A stretch of 64,000 bases of DNA from NCBI RefSeq assembly GCF_023898315.1, contig NC_064618.1, positions 189,463,548 to 189,527,547 of the forward strand, read 5' to 3'. Position numbers and translations under genes: made by a program. Source of the DNA: Schistocerca nitens (taxonomy: Eukaryota; Arthropoda; Insecta; Orthoptera; Acrididae). Positions 11,414 through 23,404 of the stretch are shown here, one piece after another (within the stretch, counting starts at the first letter, position 1; each line of letters begins with the position of its first letter). Below the pieces are notes generated by a model. The model did no database searches. It saw only the letters and a program-made list of their open reading frames with translations, and was not told the DNA's origin.

Positions 11414-12235
11414 CTTTATTAGTAATTAACTAAAACGATCACATACTTGCAATCTCAGTGGCAGGTTGCTTATCTGATGCCTTCCAGGGGAAACAAAATT
11501 GTGGTTTTCAGTACTTCATATGACAATTAACCTAAATTAAGAATTATAAATTCAGTCATAAACTACTCATTAATAGATATTAGATTATGTTCAAGGTTTA
11601 ACACCGTGCAACATGTATTAGAGTAATAAACTGTGTATCTTTTTTGGAGCAGCGTAAACGACAATGCACACATTACCCGGAACCAGATAATCAGATCAGT
11701 AAGCGACTTCCAACAACTTTAATGAAATAGTTCGAAACTTTTGGAAACGTTTTCTCGCTGATATCCCCAACTAAATAATAAAAGGGAAGAAGTTTACAGT
11801 TTATTACATTTCCGATATTCATACAGTAAAAATTCAGGATCAGGAATTACTTTATAATTTATAGCTTCCTCACTACTAATTGTATTCACAACACATTTTG
11901 CGGATACTATCCACAAATAAAAATCAAGGAACCTGCACAATTATATCAATGTATGAGGTATAGCTCACGAGATATGGTGTAAACACACATATGTGTGCAA
12001 CATAAGCTTTTCTTAAAATGAGGCACTACTTATCCATAACATACTCATCCACTCTTTGATAATGAGTTCACTTAGCGATTTCCAGTTAATATTAAACATG
12101 ATCTTTTATACGTTGGAATCCTACCCTGTTAAGAGTAGCGAGTGACGAGATACCGAATGTCGGTAGATAAGCAAAATGAAATTCAGGCTGCATAAAAAAG
12201 AATCACTCGGTTTGGCACATCTGCCAGTTTTAAAG
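11414..12235. other. Intronic AT-rich sequence, unassigned
   Basis: No open frames of note, no repeats recognised. Confidence 0.4.
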
Positions 12236-12248
12236 TAGTAAACATATA

Positions 12249-12432
12249 GCCGCTTGGAGTAGCAGCGCGGTTAGAGGCGCAATGCAACTGACTGCGGTGC
12301 CCCTCCGGCAGGAGGTTAGAGTCCTCCCTCGGGCATGGCTGTGTGTGTTGTTCTTAGCATAGGTTAGTTTAAGTAGTGTGTAAGTCCAGGGACCGATGAC
12401 CTCTGAAGTTTAATCCCTTAAGACGTAACACT
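12249..12432 (+). mobile_element. SINE, variant tRNA head
   Basis: Shares the body of the main SINE (cataggttagtttaagtagtg, gaccgatgacctc) but with a different head (gagtagcagcgcggttagag then ggaggttagagtcctccct). A short TAAACATA-like duplication appears at both ends. Same variant as 18361-18564. Confidence 0.8.
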
Positions 12433-12469
12433 GATTGTTGAATAAACATAAACAATTAATTTTTTTTAT

Positions 12470-14185
12470 ATATGCGAAGGCAGTAACTTGTTCTCGAATG
12501 AACAGTTATTGTTGATGACCGTGCAGCTTTTCCCTGGAATAAATGATGACTGACTGACAACCTCAGTTACTCGAATCCGGGATCTCCTGCTTACATGGCA
12601 GACGCATCTGAGCCACCGAGGACGCAGATGAATGGCGCGACTGCAGGGACTTACCCCAGCACGCTTCCCGTGAGACTCACTGGCTGGGTAGCGTTTAACA
12701 ATATATACGAAGGCAGTAACTTGTTCTCGAAAGAATAGTTACTGTTGATGACCGTGCAGCTTTTCCCTGTAATAAATGATGACTGACTGAGAACCTCAGT
12801 TACCGACAGGTGTTGTTGATATACCTCGATGTGGAGAGCTGAAAATGTGTGCCCCGACCGGGACTCGAATCCGGGATCTCCTGCTTACATGGCAGACGCT
12901 CTATCCATCTGAGCCACCGAGGACACAGATGAACAGCGCGACTGCAGGGACTTATCCCTTGCACGCTTCCCGTGAGACTCACTGGCTGGGTAGCGTTTAA
13001 CAATATATACGAAGGCAGTAACTTGTTCTCGAAAGAACAGTTACTGTTGATGACCGTGCAGCTTTTCCCTGGAATAAATGATGACTGACTGACAACCTCA
13101 GTTACCGACAGGTGTTGTTGATATACCTCGATGTGGACAGCTGAAAATGTGCGCTTCGACCGGGACTCGAATCCGTGATCTCCTGCTTACATGGCAGACG
13201 CTCTATCCATCTGAGTCACCGAGGACACAGATGAACAGCGCGACTGCGGGGACTTATCCCTTGCACGCTTCCCGTGAGACTCACCTTCCCAAATGTCCCC
13301 AATTCTACATATGTATTGTACCTTATAGACTTTTGCCTACCCACTCATTACTCGCGCACGCTTTGGCGATTCCCGTAAGAGTTTGGGCAACCTGTGCGCA
13401 TTCGCACAGACGGAGGCAACTGGCTGGGTAGCCTTTAACTATATATACGAAGGCAGTAACTTGTTCTCGAAAGAACAGTTACTGTTGATGACCGTGCAGC
13501 TTTTCCCTGGAATAAATGATGACTGACTGACAACCTCAGTTACCGACAGGTGTTGTTGATATACCTCGATGTGGACAGCTGAAAATGTGCGCTTCGACCG
13601 GGACTCGAATCCGTGATCTCCTGCTTACATGGCAGACGCTCTATCCATCTGAGTCACCGAGGACACAGATGAACAGCGCGACTGCGGGGACTTATCCCTT
13701 GCACGCTTCCCGTGAGACTCACCTTCCCAAATGTCCCCAATTCTACATATGTATTGTAACTTATAGACTTTTGCCCACCCACTCATTACTCGCGCACGCT
13801 TTGGCGATTCCCGTAAGAGTTTGGGCAACCTGTGCGCATTCGCACAGACAGAGGTAACTGGCTGGGTAGCCTTTAACTATATATACGAAGGCAGTAACTT
13901 GTTCTCGAAAGAACAGTTACTGTTGATGACCGTGCAGCTTTTCCCTGGAATAAATGGTTGTAGAATTGGGGACAGTTGGGAATGTGAGTTTCACGGGAAG
14001 CGTGTAAGGGACACGTCCCTGCAGTCGCGCTATTCATCTGTGACCTCGGTGGCTCAGAGGTATAGAGCGTCCGCCGTGTAAGCAGGAGATCCCGGGTTCA
14101 AGTCCCGGTCGGGGCACACATTTTCAGCTGTCCACATTGAGGTATATCAACAACACCTGTCGGAAGCTGAGGTTGTCAGTCAGTC
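12470..14185. repeat. Tandem array of tRNA-Thr-like repeat units ending in an inverted unit
   Basis: The landmark 'gaaggcagtaacttgttctc' recurs at about 12478, 12710, 13009, 13447 and 13885, giving spacings of roughly 233, 300, 438 and 436 bases. The two long units (13009-13446 and 13447-13883) are nearly identical. Each unit has a minus-strand tRNA-like segment (12851-12925, 13151-13226, 13589-13664; a truncated one near 12577). From about 13957 the sequence turns over: 13957-14185 is the same unit in reverse, with its tRNA-like segment on the plus strand (14042-14116). So the array is four direct units plus a terminal inverted one. Confidence 0.9.
14042..14116 (+). repeat. tRNA-Thr-like segment of the array's inverted unit
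   Basis: It has a D-arm-like ggtggctcagaggtatagagc, an anticodon arm around 'cgtgtaa' (TGT in the Thr position) and a good B box (ggttcaagtcccgg), closed by 'gtcggggca'. The base at position 33 is not T, and the same segment is part of every repeat unit. I therefore read it as a SINE-type head rather than a working tRNA gene. Confidence 0.6.
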
Positions 14186-14214
14186 ATAATTTAATTATTT
14201 TTTTTTATGTACGG

Positions 14215-15010
14215 GAAACTCAAAAAGTTTTTAGTACCTCTTCAAAGGTGTTTAATATGCCCCCCCCCCCCCCTTGAGATGCTCGGCATATATCAAATAA
14301 TGATAGGGAAGAAGTGTTCAAACTGTTCTCACAATGCAGCGAGCATGTCATGAGTTCCAACTTTCACAGCTGCTATTATGTGATGTCTCAGTTCATGCAT
14401 TGTTGAAGTTAATGGAGGACCACAAACAGTGTGTTTTATAAACCTCCACAAGAAATAATCATATTCAGTCATGTCCGGTGACCTTGGAGGCCAGTGATGT
14501 AAGGCTGAATCATATAGTCCAGTGAGAGTGATCTATCATTCAATAATCCTTTGATTTAAAGATTGCCGCACTTCCAGATTCCACTGTGGCGGTGACCTAT
14601 CCTGTTGTTAAATGAGGTCATTCGTATCAGTCTCCAACTGTCGAAAAAGGAAGTTCTCGAGTATATCGAGATATGTGCTTCCTGCAACACTGTTGCCGAC
14701 AGAGAAAAACTTTTTTCAGTGAAACTGCGCAAATCACATTAAATTTTGGAAAGTTCCTTTCATGTTGTACAATTTCACGTGGTTGTGTCGTAACCCTAAT
14801 TTCCACTTTATGAAGGTTCACTTGTCCATATAAATGAAATGTTGCCTCGTCACTAAACACTAAGCGAGGAAGAAAACTGTAATCCTCCACCTTCCTGAGA
14901 ACGAAATTACAGAACTCCGCAGGTTGTTGTTTATCACCCTCATGAAGAGCTTGCAGTAGAATAATTTTTTATGGTCCCATGTGTAAAAGTCGACGCAACA
15001 CAGCTCCCTC
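14215..15010 (-). pseudogene. Mariner-group DDD transposase relic, C-terminal half
   Basis: On the minus strand all three acidic motifs can be followed in broken frames: LVFSDEATFHL (first D, in 14627-14890), QQDRSPPQWNLEV (second D, about 14580) and WPPRSPDMTEYDYFLW (third D, about 14470). The spacing and the wording fit the IS630/Tc1/mariner superfamily. Stops and frameshifts separate the motifs, so it is dead. A run of 14 C at 14260-14274 lies near its 3' side. Terminal repeats were not identified. Confidence 0.75.
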
Positions 15011-15089
15011 TGGAACCACGAATGTTATTTCCTAATGCCCCCACACATGTGTTATCAACCTCCCCCTCATTCATGGCAGTGTTCTCCAT

Positions 15090-15470
15090 ATTTGCTTCTC
15101 GATGATTCTGCGGATAACTTTTCCGTACACCTCATTTTCAAACTCTTCTGTAGCACCAAATCTCACAATCTTCCATTATCTTTTGTTCCAGTTTTCCTAA
15201 CGTTCATTACTCAATAGCATGCGCTGCTGTGCTCCAAACCTTCATCCACAGATATTTCTACTCAAATTAAGACTGATACATGATACCAGTAGACCCATTT
15301 GGGACGGGAGATACCACTTTGCCTGTGGTAGTTAGCTAGCTATTAATTTCTTGTTGCTTGGTCGTCGCTGTCTTATTTTACGTCCATTGTAGCAGATACC
15401 TTAATTCGACTACTTTGTGGTCACCAATATTGGTGTTACGTTTCCCGGTAATGTCGTTTCTGCCACTGCA
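15090..15470 (-). mobile_element. RTE-like LINE family A, short degraded 3' fragment
   Basis: The minus strand retains the C-terminal wording of family A in pieces ('gctccaaaccttc', 'aaattaagactgatac', 'agcagataccttaattcgac' correspond to the same places at 1350-1560). Heavily diverged. It abuts the palindromic element at 15496. Confidence 0.65.
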
Positions 15471-15495
15471 CGTTAATGTAAGGGAATATAGTTAT

Positions 15496-16390
15496 ACTGG
15501 GTGTTTGGAAATTCACGTTACAAACTTCTAGGTGTTGTCGAGGCGAGTAACCCCATAATGTTTGGACAGGAATCCATGTCCGGAAACGTCTTTCATCGAC
15601 GGAGCAGGGCGTCAAAGGTATAGCTGCCGGCATCTGTAAATGTATGTGTATACAGGACGATTCCGTTATATTACTCTAAAAGGCTGACGGAGAAGGATAA
15701 ATGTATCAATCTGAGGTGAGGATCTCACTACCGGAAACAAACGGGTCGAAACTTATTAGCGAAACCTGTTCTGACACCTCTGATTGTGGAATACATGTAC
15801 TGGTACTGTTGTTACTATGATTGTAGAATAAGCAGCTTTCAGAGGTGGCAGAATATACCAAAACATGAAATAATGTCTAGTAAGCATGTGCTCTAAAATG
15901 CGTTCCTTAAGAACCATGACTACTTGTTAAATAGAGGAGATGTGTTTTGCACTTGCGAATATGAACAAGTGCCCATAGCTCCCAGGTTACGCACTTCAGA
16001 TCCCAAGGTTACTAGACATTTTTCCTTCTTTTGGTCTATACTACCACTTATGAAAGTTGTACACACTAAATTCTTAGCTTTACCTGTAGCAGTACATATA
16101 CTCCACTGTATATGTTTTAGCCTATATCTTTCGACTCGTTCCCTTCTAGCAGAGGGACACATACCTCATAGTGATACATTTAACCTTCTCCCTCATCGTA
16201 CAAAGGTATTAACGTCATCACCGGATCACGCTGTATATACATACATTTACAGGTGCCGGTGCATGTAACTTTGACACCCTTTAGCGTCACTGGATGAGGT
16301 TTCCAGACACTGTTTCCTATTCAGAATATTATGCAGTCACTCCCCTCTACACGCCCTAAAACTTGTATCGGGAATTTCTGAATACCCTGT
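15496..16390. mobile_element. Long palindromic (foldback) element
   Basis: The two halves are imperfect reverse complements over almost their full length. The outer 170 bases match best (left 'ctgtaaatgtatgtgtatac' against the reverse of 'gtatatacatacatttacag'). Inner blocks also match, for example 'ggagaaggataaatgtatca' at 15690 against the reverse of 16168-16187, and 'aatgtctagta' in both arms. The centre is a loop of about 35 bases near 15930-15965. Ends read actgggtgttt and aataccctgt. Small open frames here (15924-16268 plus, 15920-16162 minus) are each other's mirror and are not genes. No clear target duplication is seen. Confidence 0.85.
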
Positions 16391-16484
16391 TGAAGAACTT
16401 CGAGCACAACAAAGACACCGTCCTGTCTGAAATCACAGACACAGCCCGTGCTCATTGGTCATTGAACTGCGTGATCAGCGGAGG

Positions 16485-16662
16485 GCCGGCCGTTGGTGGC
16501 CGAGCGGTTCTAGGCGCGACCGCTACGGTCGCAGGTTCGAATCCTGCCCCGGGCATGGATGTGTGTGATGTCCTTAGGTTAGTTAGGTTTAAGTAGTTCT
16601 AAGTTCTAGGGGACTGATGACCTGAGATGTTAAGTCCCATTGTGCTCAGAGCCATTTGAACC
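16485..16662 (+). mobile_element. tRNA-headed SINE with deletion in the head
   Basis: The head gccggccgttggtggccgag joins directly to 'gcgaccgctacggtcgcagg', so about 20 bases of the anticodon-arm region are missing. Flanked by the 11-bp duplication ATCAGCGGAGG (16474-16484 and 16663-16673). Confidence 0.95.
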
Positions 16663-18142
16663 ATCAGCGGAGGCATCCGCTGTATGCCAATGGCTACTGA
16701 CGGTTACGGTATCCACCCATTCGTCGACCCCCTACCTGATCGTTCGGCGTGACATACAATCACGGACATTACCGCGGAGCAGCAAAGCACAGCAGCATTT
16801 GAACTGGTACGAACGGGCTCTTCATCGTTCGAAAAGCTTGGGCAACAAAAATACGCCAAAATTTCATCAGTGGCAGCCCTGGAGTCTTCGATGTAAGAAC
16901 TTCTCTGTAGATATTGCGATAAGTAATAGCTCAGTAAGAAGTTCAGATAAAGAGGAATGGGCATCTCTAAAAACGGCAGTCATAGAAGATGGGAAGAAAA
17001 CGGTCGGTACAAAGAACGTAACTGGAAGGAACCAATGGATAACACAAGAAATACTTCAGTTCATCGATGAAAGAAGGAAATACAAAAACGTTCAAGGACA
17101 TTCAGGAATACAGAAATACAAGTCAAATAGGAAAGAAATAAATAGGATGTGCAGAGAACCCAAAGCGAAATGGGTGCTTGAAAAATGTGAAGAAATCAAA
17201 ATCGAAATAATTGTCGGAAGGATTGACTCAGCATATAGGAAAAACAAAACAACCATCGCTGAAATTTAAGAAAAAGGAAAGGCATTTAACCATAAGACTG
17301 CAATGGGAATCCTACTGTTAAATGCAAAAGAGAGATCGGATTTAATGGAAGAATACATTGGTCTCTATGAAGGGGAGGACTTATCTAATGTAGAAAGATA
17401 AACAGGGGTCGATACAGGAGAGATAGGGGATCCATTAGTAAAATCTGAATTTAAAGGAGCTTTGGAAGACATAAGATCGAATAAGGCAGAAGGGATAGGC
17501 AACATACCACAAAAATTTCTAAAATCATAGGGAGAAATAGCTACAAAACGACTTTCAACGTTGTTGTGTAAAATGTATGAGTTGGGCGATATACCATCTT
17601 ACTTTCGGAATAATATAATCGACATAATTTCGAATACTACAAGAGCCAACAGGAGCGAGAATTATCGCACAATCATCTTAACACGTCATTCATCCAAGTT
17701 GTTGGCAAGATTAATATAAGGAAGAATGAGAACGAAAATTCAGGACGTTTTAGATGATGAGCAGTTTCACTTTAGGGAAGGTAAAGGTTCCAGAGAGGCA
17801 GTTTTGATATTGCGGTTGATAATGGAACAAAGGCTGAAGAAAAATCAAGACTCTTTCATAAGTTTTTGCCGACCTGGAAAAAGCGTTGGACAGCGTAAAA
17901 TGGTCAACATGTTCGAAGGTCTCAGGAGAACAGATCAAAGCTATAGGGAAGGGTAACATACACTATGTACTAAGAGGGAACAACAAGCGTGGGAGACGAA
18001 GAACGAAGTCCTCGGATTTAAAAGGGTGTAAGGCAGGAATATAGTCTGTCGCCCCTAACGTTCAATCTGTACACAAAAAAAAAATACAGAAATAAAAGAA
18101 TGGTTCAGGAGTGGAATTAATACTCAAGGTGAACGGATATCA

Positions 18143-18360
18143 ATGATAAGATTCGCTGATGACATTGCTGTCCTCAGCAGAAGTGAACAACAGTTACAGG
18201 ATCTGTTGAGTGGAATGAACAGTCTAATGAGTACAGAATATGGTCCGAGAGCAAATCGAAGAAAGAGGAAACTGATGAGAAGTAGTAGAAATGAGAACAG
18301 CGAGAAACGTAACGTGAGGATAGGTTATCACAAAGTAGATGGCGTTAAGGGATTCTGCTA
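18143..18360 (+). pseudogene. Reverse transcriptase catalytic fragment (FADD), RTE-like family A
   Basis: An open frame of 72 codons carrying FADDIAVLSRSEQQLQ (motif C), LLSGMNSLMS, RANRRKRKLMRSSRNE and VDGVKGFC. Its continuation YLGGK resumes at 18573 after a SINE inserted exactly in the FCYLG motif. Transposon relic. Confidence 0.85.
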
Positions 18361-18564
18361 AAAATAATGTTCACATGTGTGTGAATTCCTAAGCTACCAA
18401 ACTGCTGCGTCATCGGTCCCTAGACTTACATACTACTGAAACTAAATTGTGGTAAGAACAACACACACACATCCATGGCCGAGGGAGGGCTCGAACCTCC
18501 GGCGGGAGGGGCCGCGCAGTTCGTGAGATGGCACCTGAAACCGCGTCGCCACTCAGCGCGGCGA
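18361..18564 (-). mobile_element. SINE, variant tRNA head, inside RTE-like copy
   Basis: Minus-strand copy of the variant also at 12249. A 9-bp duplication ATTCTGCTA (18352-18360 and 18565-18573) marks the insertion, which split the LINE's FCYLG codons. Confidence 0.9.
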
Positions 18565-19139
18565 ATTCTGCTACCTAGGCGGCAAAATATGCCATGACGG
18601 TAAGAGCAAGGAGATCATCAGAAGCAGGCCAGCACTGGTAAAAAGGCCACTCCTGTCCAAGAGAAGTCATCTAGTTTCAAAAAAAGGCCTTAATTTGAGG
18701 AAAAATTACTGAGAACGTACGTTTGGAGAACAGAATTGTACGCTGGTGAAACATGGATTGCGGGAAAACCAGAAAAGAAGAGAATCGAAGCATTTGGGAT
18801 GTAATGTTACAGAAGAATGTTGAAAATTAGTTGCACTGATGAGGTAAGGAATGTGGAGATTCTCCGGAGTATCAGCAAGGAAACGGATACATGGAAAACA
18901 GTATTAAGAAGAAGTGGCAGGCTGGTAGGACATCTCTTAAGATATCAGGAAATAACTTTCATGGTGCTGGAGAGGGCTGTACAAACTATAGAGGAAAACA
19001 GAGATTGGAATACGCCGAGCAAGTTATTGAGAACGTTGTTGGCAATTGTTACCTTGAGAAGAAGAGGATGGTACAGGAAAGAACTTCATGGCGGGCTGCA
19101 TCAAACCATTCAGAAGACAAAAAACACAACATAATATTA

Positions 19140-20288
19140 CGTGGTTTTATGGTATTACTGCCGTAAAGTACAGGGCATTATTTGAGTATATGTGGGATGA
19201 AACTCAGCTTGATATAGGAAAATGTTTCTAGTCTCTTCTTGTTGGTTACTACACGTATTTGTTGTATATGATAAGAGAATAAGAGAGATACGAATCACAG
19301 CATGTAATAGGAGACCTTCTTGGTCCTCGTTCCTTCACCATGATGTGATGTTGGGTGGGAGTGAAGGTGAGATGAAGCGAAGAGTGTGAAAATGATAAAA
19401 TAGAGAGACATTGGGTAGCCAGGAGCTAGTGTGGTTAAAAAATAAACGTTAATACATTTAAAGGATCAAATGCGACCATGAGTGAAGTCTGAGGGTAAAT
19501 TGTAAAGAGTTGTAGGTAAATTCGTGCCTATTTTACAGAAAAAGTTTCTACGGGAATTCGAGGGATGAGTTTCTCTTAGAAGAGAGGAGTTTTTAGGGAA
19601 TACAACTGTAGCAGAATTTCAACAGAAGCCGTCACTGGGCATAGAATTGCATGATCAACGCACGCTAAAGCCTCCATGTCGTCAGACGGACACCTGTTGA
19701 AATCTGAATCAGTCTTACTACAGTCCCACCTACCGCTGGTTAACGTTAGACCAGATGGACAACGAAACTTAGTCCGGTGTGCAATAGCGACAGCCTTGGA
19801 TTCTTCTCCGTATCTGTCCTGTTGCCTTGACTACTCTCACAGTACCATGAACAGGGGACCATTGCTCGACTACCCAGACCATTGGACGGAACACTCCACT
19901 GCCATCTCGGATCTGCCCGCCTCTTGAATCTGGCCAGTGGTTCAGGGTTAGATCCCTGACAACACCTTAGTTTGCCATAATGCCTGTCGACACCAGTATT
20001 GACCTCACGCTGCAGAGAACCATGCGCTGGTTTGTGGTGATACTTTGCCTATAATCTCTGACCTAAATTTAGATGTAGTCATCCATAAACCATTAACCTG
20101 TCAGTTGACTAAAAAATATGCTGAGCAATCAACAAACGTTGTTGCCCGAGAGTCAGGCAAAAAATTAATATTAAATAGGGAAGTAATTAGAATTAGGGTC
20201 TCTAGACAGGAAATACGTTAATTGTACCATTTATATTCACAGATAAGATACCTTTAGAATATTGAAGCACATATGATATACTACAGAC
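19140..20288. other. Unassigned intronic sequence
   Basis: One 83-codon frame (19676-19927) has no family resemblance. The part 19620-20050 is G+C-richer than its surroundings and may be a remnant of an element I do not recognise. Confidence 0.35.
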
Positions 20289-21685
20289 AAAGTGATCAGC
20301 CAGAACATGTCGACCACCAACCAACTATCGACATAAACCCGCCCAGGTGATATCAGCTCACCTGACGACGAGTGGTTGCTAGTTAGACCCAAGCACGGTG
20401 CATGTAGCATCAGCGTGCTTGCCGTCCGTATGTAGAATGTGGAAGGCCAAGATCGACCTGAGTCTGGCCGAGGGCACATTGTGACATCCTGGAGGCTAAG
20501 TGCGAGCTTATCGGAAAGTGCACGATTTGCCAGGTTGTCAACAGATCTGTGGTGATAGTCTTCAACATGTGACGAAACCAAGGTGAAACTACGTCCAAAC
20601 GTGGCGCGGTTGGGTGGCCGCCCCTCATTACAGATGTCAGACGTCTTAGGCTGGGTAGATTATTAATACAGGCTAGTCGGCTAACTGTGGCGAAATTAAC
20701 ATCACACTTTAATGCTGGGCCGCGCGGGATTAGCCGAGCGGTCTTAGGCGTTGCAGTCATGGACTGTGCGGCTGGTCCCGGCGGAGGTTCGAGTTCTCCC
20801 TAGGGCATGGGTGTGTGTGTGTGTGTGTGTTTGTCCTTAGAATGATTTAGGTTAAGTAGTGTGTAAGCTTAGGGACGGATGACCTCAGCAGTTAAGTCCC
20901 ATAAGATTTCACACACATCTGAACATTTTTTAATGCTGGACAGAGTACAGGTGTGTCTGAACATTTGGTGCAACGAACACTCCTAACGATGGGCCTCCGC
21001 AGCCGACGACCCATGCATGTGCCAATGTTAACATCACAACATCGGCCACTACGACTGGAACGGGCATTTGACCGTCGGCACTGACTGTTGGCGCAGTGAC
21101 AGAGAACTGGATGGTCTGATGAATCGCAGTATCTTCTTCATCATGCCTATGGGAGGGCGCGAATGTTTCGTCCTGCACGGGAACACCTCTAATGATGGCT
21201 GGTTCGATTGTGCTCTTGGAAACATTTACGTGGGCTCCCATGGATCCAGTGGAGCTCTTGCAAGGCAACGTAATGACCAAGAAGTCTAATACACTGGCGG
21301 TAGACCACGTACACCCCTTCATGATGGTCGTATTTCCCGACAGTAGTGGAATTTTTCAGCAAGATACTGCCAGGAGCATGAGGGAGTGGTTCGAGAAACA
21401 CAGTGTCGCGTACCAATTGCTCTGATGGCCCCTAACTCGCCAGATCAGAAACCTGCCGAACACATCTACGATGTAATTGAATGGGGCGTGAGAGCTCATC
21501 GCTCACCCTCCCGGAATTTACGGGAATTAGGTGACTAGCGTGTGCAGATGTGGGGCCATCTCCGTCCAGCAAACTACCATGGCCTCATTGCTTCCAAGCG
21601 ACAATGAATCGCCACTGTTATGCGTGCAAAAGATGGACATACCGCCTATTACGTAGATGGTGATAATGTACTGGCTGACCAGTTT
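20289..21685 (+). mobile_element. Tc1-like DNA transposon, degraded, split by a SINE
   Basis: The ends are inverted repeats: 20289 onward (aagtgatcagccagaacat) against the reverse of 21662-21685 (aaactggtcagccagtacat). The plus strand encodes broken Tc1 transposase: GRPPLITDV region near 20610, and FQQDTA (second catalytic D region, about 21355) with VREWFEKHSVAYQLL-like wording. This is followed by a ruined SPDLNPAEHIWD counterpart (about 21435-21470), in which the third acidic residue sits in EH. A SINE (20719-20928) interrupts the N-terminal half. Stops and frameshifts throughout. Confidence 0.8.
20719..20928 (+). mobile_element. SINE inside the Tc1-like element
   Basis: Head gccgcgcgggattagccg, B-box region ggaggttcgagttctccc, a (GT)n stretch in the body, and end cacacacatctgaacatttt. 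An 11-bp duplication TTTAATGCTGG (20708-20718 and 20929-20939) flanks it. Confidence 0.93.
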
Positions 21686-21729
21686 ATATTTGTCTGCATG
21701 ATTCACAATTTACGTGTTTCATGTTTCAC

Positions 21730-21922
21730 GCCGGCCGCGGTGGTCTCGCGGTTCTAGGCGCGCAGTCCGGAACCGTGCGACCGCTACGGTCGCAGGTTCG
21801 AATCCTGCCTCGGGCATGGATGTGTGTGATGTCCTTAGGTTAGTTAGGTTTAAGTAGTTCTAAGTTCTAGGGGACTTATGACCACAGCAGTTGAGTCCCA
21901 TAGTGCTCAGAGCCATTTGAAC
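21730..21922 (+). mobile_element. tRNA-headed SINE
   Basis: Full-length main-family copy with the B box ggttcgaatcctgcc. A 10-bp duplication CATGTTTCAC (21720-21729 and 21923-21932). Confidence 0.95.
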
Positions 21923-21932
21923 CATGTTTCAC

Positions 21933-23404
21933 GTTTCTTAAATGACCACAAATTTTCAGCAGCTCCTAGGCATCATTTGATTGATTGGAGCTGCAAAATG
22001 CAAGCAACAACAGTACCAAATTGATTTATTTGAGCATAGGTTTAGCTCAATGGGAAATTGGTGTAATTTAGGAACTGTAACTATGTGTTAACACAATCAG
22101 CTATAACAGGAATCTTTATACCGTTACTTATGAAGAAGCAAAATAAAATCTTTCTCGAACAAAGAGCCTTAACGGCAGCCGTGCATTCTTGATTTCTTTT
22201 AATTAATAATTTACATCTCCACCTTAGGGTGAAATGTTGCGTTGTGGGGGATATATATCAGCAGCCGCGATGACCCTTCTCATAGTTTTATCGAGATTAT
22301 TTGAAAATGCCATTAAAAAGCTCTGAAATGAAAGTTGTTGAATTAATTTCATAGTATCACGACACATCGGGACTAGAATCTATAAGTATTATGTTGTTGT
22401 GGGCTCGTGGTCGCATTACAGAAATCTGCATTTCCCGAGATATTAGACATGAAGTGATATGAGGAATAATTGTTTACAAGAAGGGTCAAGAGAAAGAACG
22501 TCGGTTGTGGAAATTTGGTATGGAATCAATTAGGGTGGACAAAGTTTGGATTATGCTGTCATTAGGAAGAAACCGAAGGTAGACATGGTTACCACTCACT
22601 GGGTATTTTAATGGTCTGGGATGGTGAGATGGTTGAACCTGCCCTGGAAAAGAACTCACTCCCCTTTGGAAAAATCACTTATTTTAATGGACTTCTCCTT
22701 CTGTAGCCCACATCACTGCTAGAATAATTCGTCATACTATCCTAACTGTGTCACGTGCTTCATTTTTAATGGCCACTAATATAGTGCACTGTGATTGGCT
22801 GTTTTGTTTTCATGACTGGTGTAATGCCACTGTGACATCAGGGGTTCCACCATTTTGATCCGTGACATCATGCAGTCAAAGTCAGCGACATGCAAGATCA
22901 CATCACAGTAAAGGGGGTGTGACTCATGACCTTGGGGGTACGGTACTGGCATGTAAATGTGCCATCACAATTCGAATTGTTTTGCTTCTGGGAACAATTC
23001 TTGTCTTACTGTCATCCGTAAGTCTCAAATAGATTTGCTTATTGCAAGAGTCACATCAGTGATGATGTTTAGGGAAATTTGTTACAATTTGTTTGATGCT
23101 TGGGAATGTATTTGAGAACCTAGCTGCCCCTGGCTGTCATTTCATGGCATGTACATTGTCAGCTTCTGGTGTTAGAATTGTATTTGTCATGAAGTTTCCA
23201 ACTGGCGATGTGTTATAATTATGCTATGATCTGTCGATATCCTGGGCAGTCTGTTACAATTTTGATATAACAGGGGCTATTTATTACAATGTTTGTTGTA
23301 AGAACGATGATGCGACAATCTGCTACAATTTTGATGTAAAACAGTGACGCACGTAACAAATCGTTATATTTTGATGATATATGGGACAAATATTAGAATT
23401 ACGC
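21933..23404. other. Intronic sequence with degenerate repeats
   Basis: No coding evidence. From about 23070 the phrase 'tgttacaattttg' and relatives recur (23080, 23252, 23283, 23321, 23360). They continue beyond the next SINE at 23753, 24513, 24606 and 24647, indicating an old low-copy satellite. Confidence 0.45.

Larger units (their letters stand above)
16885..19135 (+). mobile_element. RTE-like LINE family A, 5'-truncated copy
   Basis: Plus-strand copy starting in the linker between endonuclease and polymerase. Visible in order: QFIDERRKYKNVQGHSGIQ (about 17060), polymerase fingers (SRENYRTI-like region at 17650), DDEQFHFREGKGSREAVLIL (17750), motif A in a shifted frame (DLEKALDSVKW, about 17870), motif C FADD (18143-18361, MIRFADDIAVLSRSEQQLQ), then after a SINE (18361-18564) the C-terminus with YLGGK (18573) and a 3' end at 'ctgcatcaaacc' (about 19100). 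Multiple frameshifts and stops. Confidence 0.85.

Noticed and set aside
12851..12925. tRNA-Thr gene
   Set aside because: It folds partly like tRNA-Thr(TGT), but position 33 is not T, the copy is one of several inside identical repeat units, and the units carry extra non-tRNA sequence. SINE-like head instead.
15920..16268. Coding frames of 114 and 80 codons on opposite strands
   Set aside because: They mirror each other because the region is a palindrome; no family resemblance.
16640..17269. 209-codon frame as a single gene
   Set aside because: It starts in a SINE tail, crosses an unrelated stretch and ends in the RTE-like linker; only the last third is meaningful.
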